56,090 nucleotides of DNA from an uncultured Bacteroides sp. (GTDB lineage: Bacteria; Bacteroidota; Bacteroidia; Bacteroidales; Bacteroidaceae), in contig NZ_CAUCSQ010000027.1 in assembly GCF_958445495.1 (NCBI RefSeq), positions 1 to 56,090 on the forward strand, given 5' to 3'. The position numbers and the translations under genes were made by a program. Under the pieces are notes generated by a model. The model worked only from the letters and a program-made list of their open reading frames with translations, did no database searches and had not been told where the DNA came from. Positions within the stretch are counted from its first letter, which is position 1. Every line of letters begins with the position of its first letter. Positions 25,828 to 34,993 of this stretch are shown piece after piece.

Positions 25828-28800
25828 TTAAAATTGCAAATTAACTCCAAAAGTGAATGTACGTGAAGACGGATAACGTGTAGTATCCACTCCCATATCC
25901 AATGGGTTATTGATACCCAGTTCCGGATCAAGTCCGGAATAACCGGTTAAAGTAAATATATTCTGACCGCTCACATAGAATCTACAACTTGAAAACAGTT
26001 TGCTCTTCTGGCAAATGTGACTCGGCAGTGTATAACCTATTTGCATATTCTGCAAACGCAGGTAAGAACCGTTCTCCACATAGAAAGAAGAACCTCTCAT
26101 ATTATTGTTAGAGTCAGAGTTGGTTATGCGTGGATATACAGCATCCAAATCCCCGTCTTTTGTCCATGCTTTTGTGTAAGCATCCGCCAACGCATTCTGG
26201 CGTCCTGCTGAAGCAAGGCTTCCTTTAGCAACGTTCCAGATGTCATTTCCAATAGTTCCCTGGAATGCCATACTTACATCAAAGTTCTTATAACTGAATC
26301 CTAAGTTGAAACCATAAATGAGGTCCGGATTAGGATCACCGATAAAAGTACGGTCATCATCATCGTTCAATTCGCCTGATTCTCCTAATTTGGCAAACTT
26401 AAAATCACCCGGTTGTGCATTAGGCTGAATCTTGGTACCATTTTTATCCACATAATTGTCTATCTCTTCCTGATTCTGGAATATTCCTATTTGTTTGTAT
26501 CCCCAGAAACGTCCGATAGGACCTCCTACATACGTACGGCTAGTATTTCCACTCAAATATTCCGATGTAAGTTTGGTTACTTCTGTCTTATAAGTAGACA
26601 TGTTCAGCCCTACATTGTAATTAAAGTCTTTTCCTATCTGGTTACGGTAGTTGACTACTATTTCGAAACCGGTATTCTTCAAGTCTCCTGCATTGAAGAA
26701 GGGGCTGTTAGGGAAGGCGCCAAAAGAAGGAATAGGCATATTCAGCAACATGTCACTTGTTTTCTTTACATAAAAGTCCATGCTAACATCAAGGCTGTTT
26801 TTAAAGAAAGACATATCTAAACCGACATTGGTTTGCTGGCTGGTTTCCCATTTAATATCTGCATTTCCCACATAAGTCGGGACGTAACCTTGTGAGTACC
26901 CGTTTCCAAAGTACCATTGATTTTCATTATTGGTACCAATTAACGTAAGAGGTGCGTCTCTGTCGATTCGTTGGTTACCATTCTGTCCCCAACCTACACG
27001 CAGTTTTAAATTGGAAATTGTATTTTCAATGTTCAGGTTCTTAAAGAATTCTTCATTGCTCACTCTCCAACCTAATGAAACTGATGGGAAATAGCCCCAA
27101 CGGTTACGTTTGGCAAATCTTGAAGAACCGTCGGCACGGAAATTGACTGTAGCAAGGTATCTGTCATCATATACATAGTTGATACGTCCCAAGTACGACA
27201 ACATAGAAGATGTTTCTTTACCTCCCGAGGTGTTATCTCCAGCTGTTTGTGCATCAAGTATCTGATAGATTTCATCGTTACCTAAAGCCTTTCTCTTAAA
27301 TGCATTAATACCTTCGCTGCTGTTCTTCTCATAGGTCATGGCAACCATTGCATCCAGTTTATGTCTGCCTATTGTAGTGTTGTAGTTAAGGCGTTGTTCC
27401 ACCAGATAATTAGAAGTTACAGCGCTATTATTATTCAATTGAGTTTCTGTATTATATTTACTTTCCTGATTCGCTAAATTGTCCTCCGAAAAAGTAGATG
27501 AATAGACAGGACGGAAGTCTTTGAAAGTATCATGGTATCTTTCGAAGCTATACTGTACCCGATAGCTCAATCCTTTATACAATTTGATTTGGGTAAACAC
27601 ATTACCAAATACATTGAATATGTCATTGTATCTGTTAGGAAGTTCGAGCATGGCTACCGGATTAGGGTCATAAGACCACTCGGTAGGAGCATATTTGTTA
27701 TATTCGTAATTTTCAGAAGACGGATCTACCAACGGGCTGATAACAGGAGTAAAAGGATCAGCTTTTTGAATGAAATCGAATGAAGGAATTGCTCCTGCAT
27801 CACGCTTTCTTATCTTTGCCAGATTGACATTGGTGCCAACCGTGATAAATTTGTTGATATCATATTCAAGATTCGCCTTGAGTGAAAGTCTCTTGAATTC
27901 AGTCGTGATGATTGCGCCCTGGTCGTCTACATAGCCTAAACTGAAAGCTGATCTCGAATTATCTGTTCCTTTACGGATACTCAGGTTATAGTTCTGGTTG
28001 AAGGCTGTACGGGTTACTTCGTTCCACCAGTTGGTATTATACCCCTTCCGATACTGGTTGGTGAACTTGTCCTTCATTGAATTTTGGAAACTTTCATCGT
28101 TTTCGTATGCTTTCATGATGAAGTTGTAATATTGGTCGCTGTTCATCATGTTCAATGCTCTATAACTGTTTTTCACCCCTACATAAGCGTCCAATGTTAC
28201 GGTCGTCTCGCCTTTCACCCCTCCTTTCGTCGTGATGAGGATTACTCCGTTGGAGCCTCTCGAACCGTAAATAGCGCAAGCCGACGCATCTTTTAATACT
28301 TCCATACGTTCAATGTCGGAGGGATTCAGACTGCTGATGTTATCCATGAACTGGCCGTCAACTACGTACAATGGATTGTTGTCATTGACGGTCCCTAAAC
28401 CTCTCACGCGGATAACCGCATCCGAACCCGGCTGGCCGGAACTGGCGGCAACAAATACGCCGGCTGCCTTACCTGTAAGCAGTTCGGAGGCATTGGACAC
28501 TGCATAGTTCTTGATATCCTTGCTGCTTATGGAAGCCAGAGCACCGGTAAGGTCACTCTTTCTTTGAGTACCGTAACCGATAACTACCACCTCGTCCAAT
28601 TTATTGTCGGACAATAGATTCACATCGTACGTTCCGCTGTTTGTCACATTTACAATTTCAGTTTTAAAACCTACGTATGAGAATGAAACTTTATCCGACG
28701 ATACTTTCAACGTATATTTGCCGTCAAAATCCGTGATAGTGCCATTGGTCGTTCCCACTTCAAGAACAGAGACCCCGATTAAAGCCTCTCCGGTATTACC

Positions 28801-28896
28801 GTCATATACCACACCCGAAATACTCTTGGTTTGCTGTGCAAAGCCGTTTGTGCAAACAGCAAGAATAAGAATCAGTAATAATAAATGCTTACTCAT
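25828..28896 (-). CDS. SusC/RagA TonB-dependent transporter, no STN domain (locus B)
   Basis: A 1022-residue outer-membrane transporter. A signal peptide (MSKHLLLLILILAVCTNGFA) leads straight into the carboxypeptidase-regulatory-like domain (KSISGVVYDGNTGEALIGVSV), then the plug (EVVVIGYGTQRKSDLTGALA, IRVRGLGTVNDNNPLYVVDG, YGSRGSNGVILITTK) and a beta-barrel ending FTFGVNLQF. There is no STN signalling domain, which fits regulation by the HTCS rather than by a sigma/anti-sigma pair. It lies 15 bases after the 577-residue lipoprotein gene and 24 bases before SusD, all in one direction. Confidence 0.95.
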   Translation of the reverse strand: MSKHLLLLILILAVCTNGFAQQTKSISGVVYDGNTGEALIGVSVLEVGTTNGTITDFDGKYTLKVSSDKVSFSYVGFKTEIVNVTNSGTYDVNLLSDNKLDEVVVIGYGTQRKSDLTGALASISSKDIKNYAVSNASELLTGKAAGVFVAASSGQPGSDAVIRVRGLGTVNDNNPLYVVDGQFMDNISSLNPSDIERMEVLKDASACAIYGSRGSNGVILITTKGGVKGETTVTLDAYVGVKNSYRALNMMNSDQYYNFIMKAYENDESFQNSMKDKFTNQYRKGYNTNWWNEVTRTAFNQNYNLSIRKGTDNSRSAFSLGYVDDQGAIITTEFKRLSLKANLEYDINKFITVGTNVNLAKIRKRDAGAIPSFDFIQKADPFTPVISPLVDPSSENYEYNKYAPTEWSYDPNPVAMLELPNRYNDIFNVFGNVFTQIKLYKGLSYRVQYSFERYHDTFKDFRPVYSSTFSEDNLANQESKYNTETQLNNNSAVTSNYLVEQRLNYNTTIGRHKLDAMVAMTYEKNSSEGINAFKRKALGNDEIYQILDAQTAGDNTSGGKETSSMLSYLGRINYVYDDRYLATVNFRADGSSRFAKRNRWGYFPSVSLGWRVSNEEFFKNLNIENTISNLKLRVGWGQNGNQRIDRDAPLTLIGTNNENQWYFGNGYSQGYVPTYVGNADIKWETSQQTNVGLDMSFFKNSLDVSMDFYVKKTSDMLLNMPIPSFGAFPNSPFFNAGDLKNTGFEIVVNYRNQIGKDFNYNVGLNMSTYKTEVTKLTSEYLSGNTSRTYVGGPIGRFWGYKQIGIFQNQEEIDNYVDKNGTKIQPNAQPGDFKFAKLGESGELNDDDDRTFIGDPNPDLIYGFNLGFSYKNFDVSMAFQGTIGNDIWNVAKGSLASAGRQNALADAYTKAWTKDGDLDAVYPRITNSDSNNNMRGSSFYVENGSYLRLQNMQIGYTLPSHICQKSKLFSSCRFYVSGQNIFTLTGYSGLDPELGINNPLDMGVDTTRYPSSRTFTFGVNLQF

Positions 28897-28911
28897 AGTT
28901 TATACTTAGAT

Positions 28912-30645
28912 TTAATTATATGAAATGATATTTTGTTTATTCGCAATAATCTTACCGTCTTTCAGTTCTAATTCTGTTCCGGCGGGAAGTTCCACAATGA
29001 CTCTTGCGTCGTTGGCCGGAATCTCTACCGGACCGTCTGCCTTTATATTTTTTGCTATATATTCTTTGGCGACGATATCAAACAAGTCACATGGCTGGGC
29101 AGCCTGATAAGTAATGGTCTTGGCCTCCTTATGAGGGTTGTAATAGAGATAGACCGGATAAGGCTTCTCCACATAGAAGTCTGTGACATTGCAATCCAGC
29201 CGGAGAATACCTTCCACATCCGTCTGACAGACAATGGCGCCCAGGATGCCGACGGGAGAAGAGCTGTAAACGCTGAACATACTTTCCGTCGGATTCCCTT
29301 TTATCCATTTGGGACCATCACCGATTGCCACCGGGCTGACCCCTTTCAATGACGCTTTCCCGTAGTCATCCGCCTTTCGTAAACCTTCATAGGAAACATT
29401 GTCATGCGTAATGTCCTTCAATTCCGGAGCCCATTGATGTGTTTCATCTATTTCCCCCGGATAGAACAGACGGCACGCGCTTGCATTGTTCAGCATCCAT
29501 TTGCCGATAGCCTTTGCGTATTGAGGTTGGTATTTCACCATCGGAATGAAAGGCCAGGCGGGTTTGATGCTGTTCATGAGGAATGCATATCCTCCACCGT
29601 CCGTGATGCTTCCTTGCAGGCCGCTTACATCATATTCACCCCATTTTCCTACAATAATTCCCCAACCGGTTCTTCCCGTAGGGCTTTTACATCCGTCAAA
29701 TACCCAATCAAGAAGTTTGGATACATCATAGCCGGCTCCCTCTACCGCATTCAAATAGGCTGCCGTATAAACTCCGAGTGGTAAAAGAGCCTCGTAAAAA
29801 CGACTTTCTTTTTGGGCAAGGAGGGCTTCGACGGCACTCTTGCTATGTTGCAGATAACGTGGGTCGCCAAACTTATGATAAGCGCACAGCAATACATAGG
29901 CATGACCGCCGGCGGCGTCTTGTTGCAACGGAATATGATTGACCATTCCTTTCATTTGCGCATAATCGAAATAAGAGTAATCGTAATTTCCGTTCAATAC
30001 CGAATCTGCTTTGACAAACTGTTCCGCAATGCTTCTTTGTATCTTCTCTGCCCCGTCTACACCGGGGAAAACATCACATATCGCATAATATAAAGCATTG
30101 GGCAGTACATCATACCACCAGTCACGGCCATAACCTCCTCCCAAAAGGGCTACTGACGGATTCGTATTGTTCATCACTATATTCCATCCGTTATCGGAAT
30201 TGAAATAGTTCTGCACCATTTTTACGTAGTTATATCCGTCCTGATTCGTCTTGTCAATCCCTACAAGGCCGGCACCGAGAATAGCCGCCAGTGAATTCAG
30301 GCTTTCATGGAACTCTCCGTTATTGGCCTCCTTCCCCTGACGGATATCTTTAATGGCGGTGTATAGGCCGAATGTAGTCTGGTCTATATTTCTGCGGGCA
30401 TCATCCAGCCAGATTAACGGTCCGGCTTCGCTTTTATTATTCCAGTCAAAAACAAACCGGTCATACATTCTGGCTTTTTGTTTCCAGTCCAGCATTTTAT
30501 AAGTTTCAGGCATATCGGGCATAGAGTCTACCCGACGGATGGAAACCTGCTCTACCCTTTCACCGAAGTTGTTTCCGTTGCCTGAGCAAGAAGCCAGAGA
30601 ACAAACGGTGATAAGTACAAAAACACCTTTACTTGTCATTTTCAT
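28912..30645 (-). CDS. Unrecognised 577-residue lipoprotein, possible novel carbohydrate-active enzyme (locus B)
   Basis: The lipoprotein signal MKMTSKGVFVLITVCSLASC is followed by a Gly/Asn linker. Residues ~50-430 look all-helical with repeated aromatic/Gly turns (GGGYGRDWWYDVLPNALYY, QQDAAGGHAYVLLCAYHKFG, GWGIIVGKWGEYDVSGLQG, ITDGGGYAFLMNS), like the (alpha/alpha)6 toroid of several glycosidases and lyases. The last ~130 residues are beta-rich (GILRLDCNVTDFYVEKPYPVYLYYN, VIVELPAGTELELKDG), like their C-terminal sandwich. Acidic and aromatic residues (RDWWYD, DETHQW, EYD) could form an active site. The start overlaps the MFS gene by 17 bases and the stop is 15 bases from SusC, so it is translationally linked to both. 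I do not recognise the family; enzyme versus binding protein is open. Confidence 0.75.
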   Translation of the reverse strand: MKMTSKGVFVLITVCSLASCSGNGNNFGERVEQVSIRRVDSMPDMPETYKMLDWKQKARMYDRFVFDWNNKSEAGPLIWLDDARRNIDQTTFGLYTAIKDIRQGKEANNGEFHESLNSLAAILGAGLVGIDKTNQDGYNYVKMVQNYFNSDNGWNIVMNNTNPSVALLGGGYGRDWWYDVLPNALYYAICDVFPGVDGAEKIQRSIAEQFVKADSVLNGNYDYSYFDYAQMKGMVNHIPLQQDAAGGHAYVLLCAYHKFGDPRYLQHSKSAVEALLAQKESRFYEALLPLGVYTAAYLNAVEGAGYDVSKLLDWVFDGCKSPTGRTGWGIIVGKWGEYDVSGLQGSITDGGGYAFLMNSIKPAWPFIPMVKYQPQYAKAIGKWMLNNASACRLFYPGEIDETHQWAPELKDITHDNVSYEGLRKADDYGKASLKGVSPVAIGDGPKWIKGNPTESMFSVYSSSPVGILGAIVCQTDVEGILRLDCNVTDFYVEKPYPVYLYYNPHKEAKTITYQAAQPCDLFDIVAKEYIAKNIKADGPVEIPANDARVIVELPAGTELELKDGKIIANKQNIISYN

Positions 30646-31891
30646 GTTCGATAGTATCAGTTTGATTAGTAATATTTTTAGCTAAGGGATATGCTGCCAG
30701 TTGTAATCCTGCAACGATAACCAACGCATATTTCAATGCAAAATCCTGCGACACGCAATAAGCGAGGAAGATAAACAGTAACAGGCCGAAAGCTCTTCCG
30801 AGGAAAAGGCCGAACTCGTGACTCAGGATATAGGCATACTCGTTTCTGTTCTCAATCTTTGCAACCGCATCGATGGTCCTCATCATAATGGGAAAATAAG
30901 CCAAGTCGAACAAAGGCTGGAATATCACTTTGCAAAGCACGAAAAGAATCACTCCTGTGGCAGAGAAGAGAATGCCGTTGAATAGCGTACCGACAAAGAA
31001 TACGATTAATCCTCCTACGAAAATCTTCAAACGGTCTTCCGGGCGGGCCATACGTCCTAATACATACACCAGGACAGCAGTCAGTGCCCCGCTGACTCCC
31101 TGTATCAGTCCCAAAGCTCCTTCATTTCCTACCAGCTTCAACACTAATATGGCCGGGGCCGTTACTAAGAAACCTTGTACCATCCCTTTCAATGCGGCTA
31201 GCCAAAGCATCTTTTTCCAGAGAATGTTGAAGCGGAAATAGAGGAAGTCCGTTTCTTTGGGGTTCTCGAATTTCCCCTTCCACAGTGTCATACAGGCGAT
31301 GACGGTAATGATGACTGCCGCTATAGTAACCACACAGTAAGAAGTATTGATGTTGAAGAGGAAACCGAAAACTTCTTTTCCGTCTATCTGGCTGATAAAT
31401 GCACCGATAATTAAAGGAACCCCGATGGAGCTGATGGAAAAGAAGAAAGATTCCAGTCCGAAGAAATAATTGCGGCTGTTGTCGTTGGTGTTATAGAGGG
31501 CCAATAAGTATCGGTTCGTCCAGAAGAAACCTGAGGCTGCCCCCATTAAAAAACCCGCCAGACCCAGTTCGACGAAGCCGAGTGACCGGATAGTCATCAT
31601 ACCGAACATGGAAATGCCGCTTACCAGGATTCCTACGGAATACAGTGTCTTCACACTGTATTTCTTTAACAGATAACCATTAACAAGAGAGGTGGTGATG
31701 ATGCCTATATACATTGCCAACTGATAAAAAGCAACCATCACCGGATCACTTGTATTCCTCATGATATAGGCTCCCACAAAGATTTCCACTATCGGCAGCA
31801 CCAATGCATAAAGCATATTGGTAACCAGCAGAATTCTCATGTTGGGTTCCTGTTGCTTAAAGAACAGATATTCTTTTTTCAGTTTATTCAT
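30629..31891 (-). CDS. MFS-family sugar transporter (locus B)
   Basis: A 420-residue inner-membrane protein with about 12 hydrophobic segments (e.g. ILLVTNMLYALVLPIVEIFVGAYI, YSVGILVSGISMFGMMTIRSLGF, GVILFVLCKVIFQPLFDLAYFPIMM). It is likely to move the oligosaccharide or disaccharide product from periplasm to cytoplasm for GH130. The ATG at 31891 overlaps the GH130 stop as ATGA, evidence of translational coupling. The longer frame starting at 31954 lies inside GH130 and was discarded. The C-terminus overlaps the next gene by 17 bases. MFS transporters paired with GH130 enzymes are known from mannoside-utilisation loci; the substrate here is inferred from that pairing. Confidence 0.88.
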   Translation of the reverse strand: MNKLKKEYLFFKQQEPNMRILLVTNMLYALVLPIVEIFVGAYIMRNTSDPVMVAFYQLAMYIGIITTSLVNGYLLKKYSVKTLYSVGILVSGISMFGMMTIRSLGFVELGLAGFLMGAASGFFWTNRYLLALYNTNDNSRNYFFGLESFFFSISSIGVPLIIGAFISQIDGKEVFGFLFNINTSYCVVTIAAVIITVIACMTLWKGKFENPKETDFLYFRFNILWKKMLWLAALKGMVQGFLVTAPAILVLKLVGNEGALGLIQGVSGALTAVLVYVLGRMARPEDRLKIFVGGLIVFFVGTLFNGILFSATGVILFVLCKVIFQPLFDLAYFPIMMRTIDAVAKIENRNEYAYILSHEFGLFLGRAFGLLLFIFLAYCVSQDFALKYALVIVAGLQLAAYPLAKNITNQTDTIEHENDK

Positions 31892-32949
31892 AACTTCCCT
31901 TGTGTCTGTTTTAATACATTCAATATCTCTGAAATGGAAAGCTCTGCCTTGCAAATCACTTCATCGCTTGCTCCGTAATACAGGGTTATCGTATCGCCGT
32001 CTACAATATGGCCGTTCGTGAAAATGACATTTCCGAAGAACCCGGTTTGCTCATAAGCCGCGACAGGCTCCATAATCGGTTCTTCACTTCTTGCAATCAC
32101 TTTCGACGGCTCGTTTAAATCGAGCAGCAAAGCTCCCAGGCAATAACGGTGGTTAAAATCGGCTCCGTGATAAATCTCCAGCCAGCCTTCTTCTGTTTTT
32201 ATGGGAGCCGCTCCTGCCCCTACACGCGCACAATCCCACATTCCGTCGCGGGTGGTTGCCACACATTTGTGGTTTCCCCAGTGCAGGCGGTCGGGCGATT
32301 CCGCCAGCCATATGTAATTGCCGCCGAGTTCGGGGCTGCTGGGACGATGAAGGGCGAAATACTTGCCGCCTATCTTCTGTTCGAACAAGGCACAGTCTTT
32401 GTTATGCGGCGGGAATATCATCCCATGCCGTGTATAGTTTTTCCAGTCGTCGGTATGAATCAGTCCGACCCCTACGGCAACTGACGATACTTCTGTGAAA
32501 GTAAGGTAAAAGCCGTCTTCGGTTGTTGCGACACGGCAATCTTCGATGCCGAATGCCTCCAGCTCTCCTTTTCCGAAAATAGGTGGAAATTCCGGTTCGT
32601 CTTTGAAGTGAATGCCGTCGGTACTCGAAACCAATCGCAAATAAGACATCGTAGTCAGATAATTCTTCCCTTTGTAACCGATTACGCGAGGGTCTGACGC
32701 ATCCAAATCAGGGTCATTCTTTGAAAACGAAACAACTTCTATTTTCCCTTTTTCATTATATATAGGAAAACTGATAACTCCTTCTTTCTGTATAGGTCTT
32801 TCCGCAACGCGCAAAAGTAACCAAATTTTGCCTTGATATTTGAAAACTCCGGGATTTAACAAACATGTAATTTCCATTCCGTTGATTCCCGCTTTTAAAT
32901 CTTTTGGAGCCAGTAGGGGGTTCTGCTCACATCTTTTAGCTATATCCAT
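31888..32949 (-). CDS. GH130-family mannoside phosphorylase or beta-1,2-mannosidase
   Basis: A 353-residue cytoplasmic protein (no signal peptide) with the five-bladed propeller pattern of GH130: NPLLAPKDL near the start, LLNPGVFKYQGKIWLLLRVAE, DLDASDPRVIGYKGKNYLT, FGIEDCRVATTEDGFYLTFT, CALFEQKIGGKYFALHRPSS, WDCARVGAGAAPIKTEEGWLEIYHGAD and YEQTGFFGNVIFTNG. Most family members phosphorolyse beta-linked mannosides; some are beta-1,2-mannosidases that lack phosphate-binding residues. The motif GIEDCR, in place of the EDPR common in phosphorylases, leaves the choice open. It is the promoter-proximal gene of locus B. The ATG at 32949 was chosen because the upstream ATG at 32982 overlaps the -7 element. 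Confidence 0.9.
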   Translation of the reverse strand: MDIAKRCEQNPLLAPKDLKAGINGMEITCLLNPGVFKYQGKIWLLLRVAERPIQKEGVISFPIYNEKGKIEVVSFSKNDPDLDASDPRVIGYKGKNYLTTMSYLRLVSSTDGIHFKDEPEFPPIFGKGELEAFGIEDCRVATTEDGFYLTFTEVSSVAVGVGLIHTDDWKNYTRHGMIFPPHNKDCALFEQKIGGKYFALHRPSSPELGGNYIWLAESPDRLHWGNHKCVATTRDGMWDCARVGAGAAPIKTEEGWLEIYHGADFNHRYCLGALLLDLNEPSKVIARSEEPIMEPVAAYEQTGFFGNVIFTNGHIVDGDTITLYYGASDEVICKAELSISEILNVLKQTQGKL

Positions 32950-32979
32950 AATATTTCGATTAGTGATTATTTCTGTGAA

Positions 32980-32987
32980 CAAAAGTA
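32980..32987 (-). promoter_or_regulatory. -7 element of the locus B operon
   Basis: Read on the - strand this is TACTTTTG, fitting TAnnTTTG, 30 bases upstream of the GH130 ATG. The HTCS would be expected to bind just upstream of it. Confidence 0.5.
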
Positions 32988-33230
32988 TGAGATGAAAGAC
33001 AGGAAAGCGTTTACTATATTCTCAAAGAAGTGTACACATGCTCAAGAACATGTTTTTAAGAGAATGATATTCGGGGATGATTCCGGAATGCACAGAGAGG
33101 TTCGCGCTTGCATGCTGTTATTGTGTAAATGTCTGTTTTACAGAAGGATAAGTTCTGTGATGAAGTGTATTATATTCTCATAAATGTATAGTATAGTTTC
33201 TTGGAGGAGTGAAAAAGAAACGCATCAAGA

Positions 33231-33283
33231 TAAAAAAACAAGAGGCCGAACTCAAAAATATAATTTGAGAAAGCCTCTTGTTT
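33231..33283 (-). terminator. Rho-independent terminator of nadB
   Basis: Perfect 11-bp stem AAACAAGAGGC (33236-33246) with GCCTCTTGTTT (33273-33283), plus an inner CTCAAA/TTTGAG stem. On the - strand it runs into a stretch of seven T's. Confidence 0.8.
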
Positions 33284-33315
33284 CTTTATTTTTAAGAAGG
33301 ATAATACTGTAAATC

Positions 33316-34887
33316 CTATTTCTTTGCGTGCGGATAATCGATTGTATAATGCAATCCCCGGCTCTCCTTGCGTTCCATTGCCTGGCGCGTAATCAGGTAA
33401 CCTACGTTAATCATGTTGCGCAGCTCGCAGAGTTCGCGCGTGGCCTTGCTGCTCTTGAACAGTTTTTCCGTCTCTTCGTAAAGGATATCCAAGCGGTTCC
33501 AGGCGCGTACCAGGCGGACGTTGCTCCGCACGATACCCACGTATGCCTCCATGATTTGGTTGACCTCTTTCATGCTCTGGGTAATCAGGATACGTTCTTC
33601 GTTGGAAATCGTCCCTTCGTCGTTCCATTCCGGCACATCCTCGTTGAAATCGTAACGTTCGAGTACGCCGAGCGCATGCCGGGCAGCGGCGTCGGCATAA
33701 ACGACAGCTTCTATCAGAGAGTTGGAAGCCAGGCGGTTGCCTCCGTGCAGTCCCGTGCACGAGCATTCGCCCAATGCATACAAGCGTCGGATGCTGGACT
33801 GCCCGTCCAAATCGACGGTGATGCCTCCGCAGAGATAGTGTGCGGCGGGAGCCACGGGAATATAGTCTTTGGTAATGTCGATGCCCAGGCTGAGGCATTT
33901 CTTGTAGATGTTCGGGAAATGCTTCTTCGTCTCTTCCGCGTCTTTGTGCGTTACGTCCAGGAAAACATGGTCTTCGCCGCGCAGCTTCATTTCATTGTCG
34001 ATGGCGCGCGCCACGATGTCCCGCGGAGCCAGTGAAAGGCGGGAGTCGTACTTCTGCATGAACTCCTTTCCGTCTTGCGTGCGGAGTACGGCGCCGTATC
34101 CGCGCATGGCTTCGGTGATGAGGAAAGCCGGCCGGTCTCCCGGATTGAAGAGGGCGGTGGGATGGAACTGGATGAACTCCATGTCTTTCACCGCGCCTTT
34201 GGCCCGGTAGACCATAGCGATGCCGTCGCCGGTAGCGACCAGCGGGTTGGTGGTGTTCCGGTACACAGCCTCACATCCCCCTGTCGCCATCACTGTCACT
34301 TTGGACAGGAAAGTGTCCACTTCCCCCGTGGCTTCGTCCAGCACATAAGCGCCGTAACATTTGATGCCCGGTGTGTGGCGGGTGACGATAATCCCCAGAT
34401 GATGCTGCGTAATGATTTCTACCGCGAAGAAATTCTCGAATATAGTGATGTTCGGATGTTTTTTTACCGTTTCTATCAGGCTGTCCTGGATTTCCGCTCC
34501 CGTATTGTCCTTGTGGTGGAGGATACGGAACTCCGAGTGCCCGCCTTCCTTATGCAAGTCGAATTCCCCGTCTTCTTTCTTGTCGAATTTCACTCCCCAT
34601 TTAATCAGTTCCCGGATTTGTCCGGGCGCGTTGCGGACGACTTTCTCCACGGCGGCACGGTCGCTAATCCAGTCGCCGGCAATCATGGTGTCCTCAATGT
34701 GTTTTTCAAAATTATCTACAGCCAGGTTGGTTACGGAAGCAATGCCGCCTTGGGCAAAAAAAGTGTTGGCTTCTTCCAGGCCGGCCTTACAGATAAGAGC
34801 AACTTTACCTTTGTGCGCCACTTTCAACGCAAAACTCATACCGGCGATTCCGGAGCCGATGACGAGGAAATCGAATTTTCTTACCAT
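33316..34887 (-). CDS. nadB: L-aspartate oxidase
   Basis: A 523-residue FAD enzyme that oxidises L-aspartate to iminoaspartate, the first step of de novo NAD synthesis; in anaerobes it uses fumarate as acceptor. The FAD-binding Rossmann motif is at the N-terminus (FDFLVIGSGIAGMSFALKVA). Family motifs follow: NTFFAQGGIASV, GGHSEFRILHHKDNTGAEIQ, ATGGCEAVYRNTTNP, EFIQFHPTALF, LITEAMRGYGAVL, APAAHYLCGGI and ALGECSCTGLHGGNRLASNSL. The C-terminal helical domain is present. It is distinguished from fumarate reductase flavoproteins by length and by the ALGECSCTGLHG motif. It is single, with its own promoter and terminator; nadA and nadC are not in this window. Confidence 0.96.
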   Translation of the reverse strand: MVRKFDFLVIGSGIAGMSFALKVAHKGKVALICKAGLEEANTFFAQGGIASVTNLAVDNFEKHIEDTMIAGDWISDRAAVEKVVRNAPGQIRELIKWGVKFDKKEDGEFDLHKEGGHSEFRILHHKDNTGAEIQDSLIETVKKHPNITIFENFFAVEIITQHHLGIIVTRHTPGIKCYGAYVLDEATGEVDTFLSKVTVMATGGCEAVYRNTTNPLVATGDGIAMVYRAKGAVKDMEFIQFHPTALFNPGDRPAFLITEAMRGYGAVLRTQDGKEFMQKYDSRLSLAPRDIVARAIDNEMKLRGEDHVFLDVTHKDAEETKKHFPNIYKKCLSLGIDITKDYIPVAPAAHYLCGGITVDLDGQSSIRRLYALGECSCTGLHGGNRLASNSLIEAVVYADAAARHALGVLERYDFNEDVPEWNDEGTISNEERILITQSMKEVNQIMEAYVGIVRSNVRLVRAWNRLDILYEETEKLFKSSKATRELCELRNMINVGYLITRQAMERKESRGLHYTIDYPHAKK

Positions 34888-34907
34888 AATCTTGTTATTT
34901 CTCGCCG

Positions 34908-34915
34908 CAAAGCTA
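34908..34915 (-). promoter_or_regulatory. -7 element for nadB
   Basis: Read on the - strand this is TAGCTTTG followed by C, fitting TAnnTTTG, 20 bases upstream of the nadB ATG. Confidence 0.55.
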
Positions 34916-34993
34916 CAAAATAACTCACTTCGTTGTACTTTTCGTTGTCACTAATTCATAAAATTGCTACCTTGCGCGCAAAAATCTTACAAG

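Larger units (their letters stand above)
32950..33315. other. Gap between locus B and nadB
   Basis: Holds the locus B promoter (32980-32987) and the nadB terminator (33231-33283). The small + strand frame at 32992-33183 has no recognisable features and no promoter, and is not called. Confidence 0.5.

Noticed and set aside
32992..33183. 63-residue + strand frame between locus B and nadB
   Set aside because: No recognisable features or promoter, and it sits in the locus B upstream region.
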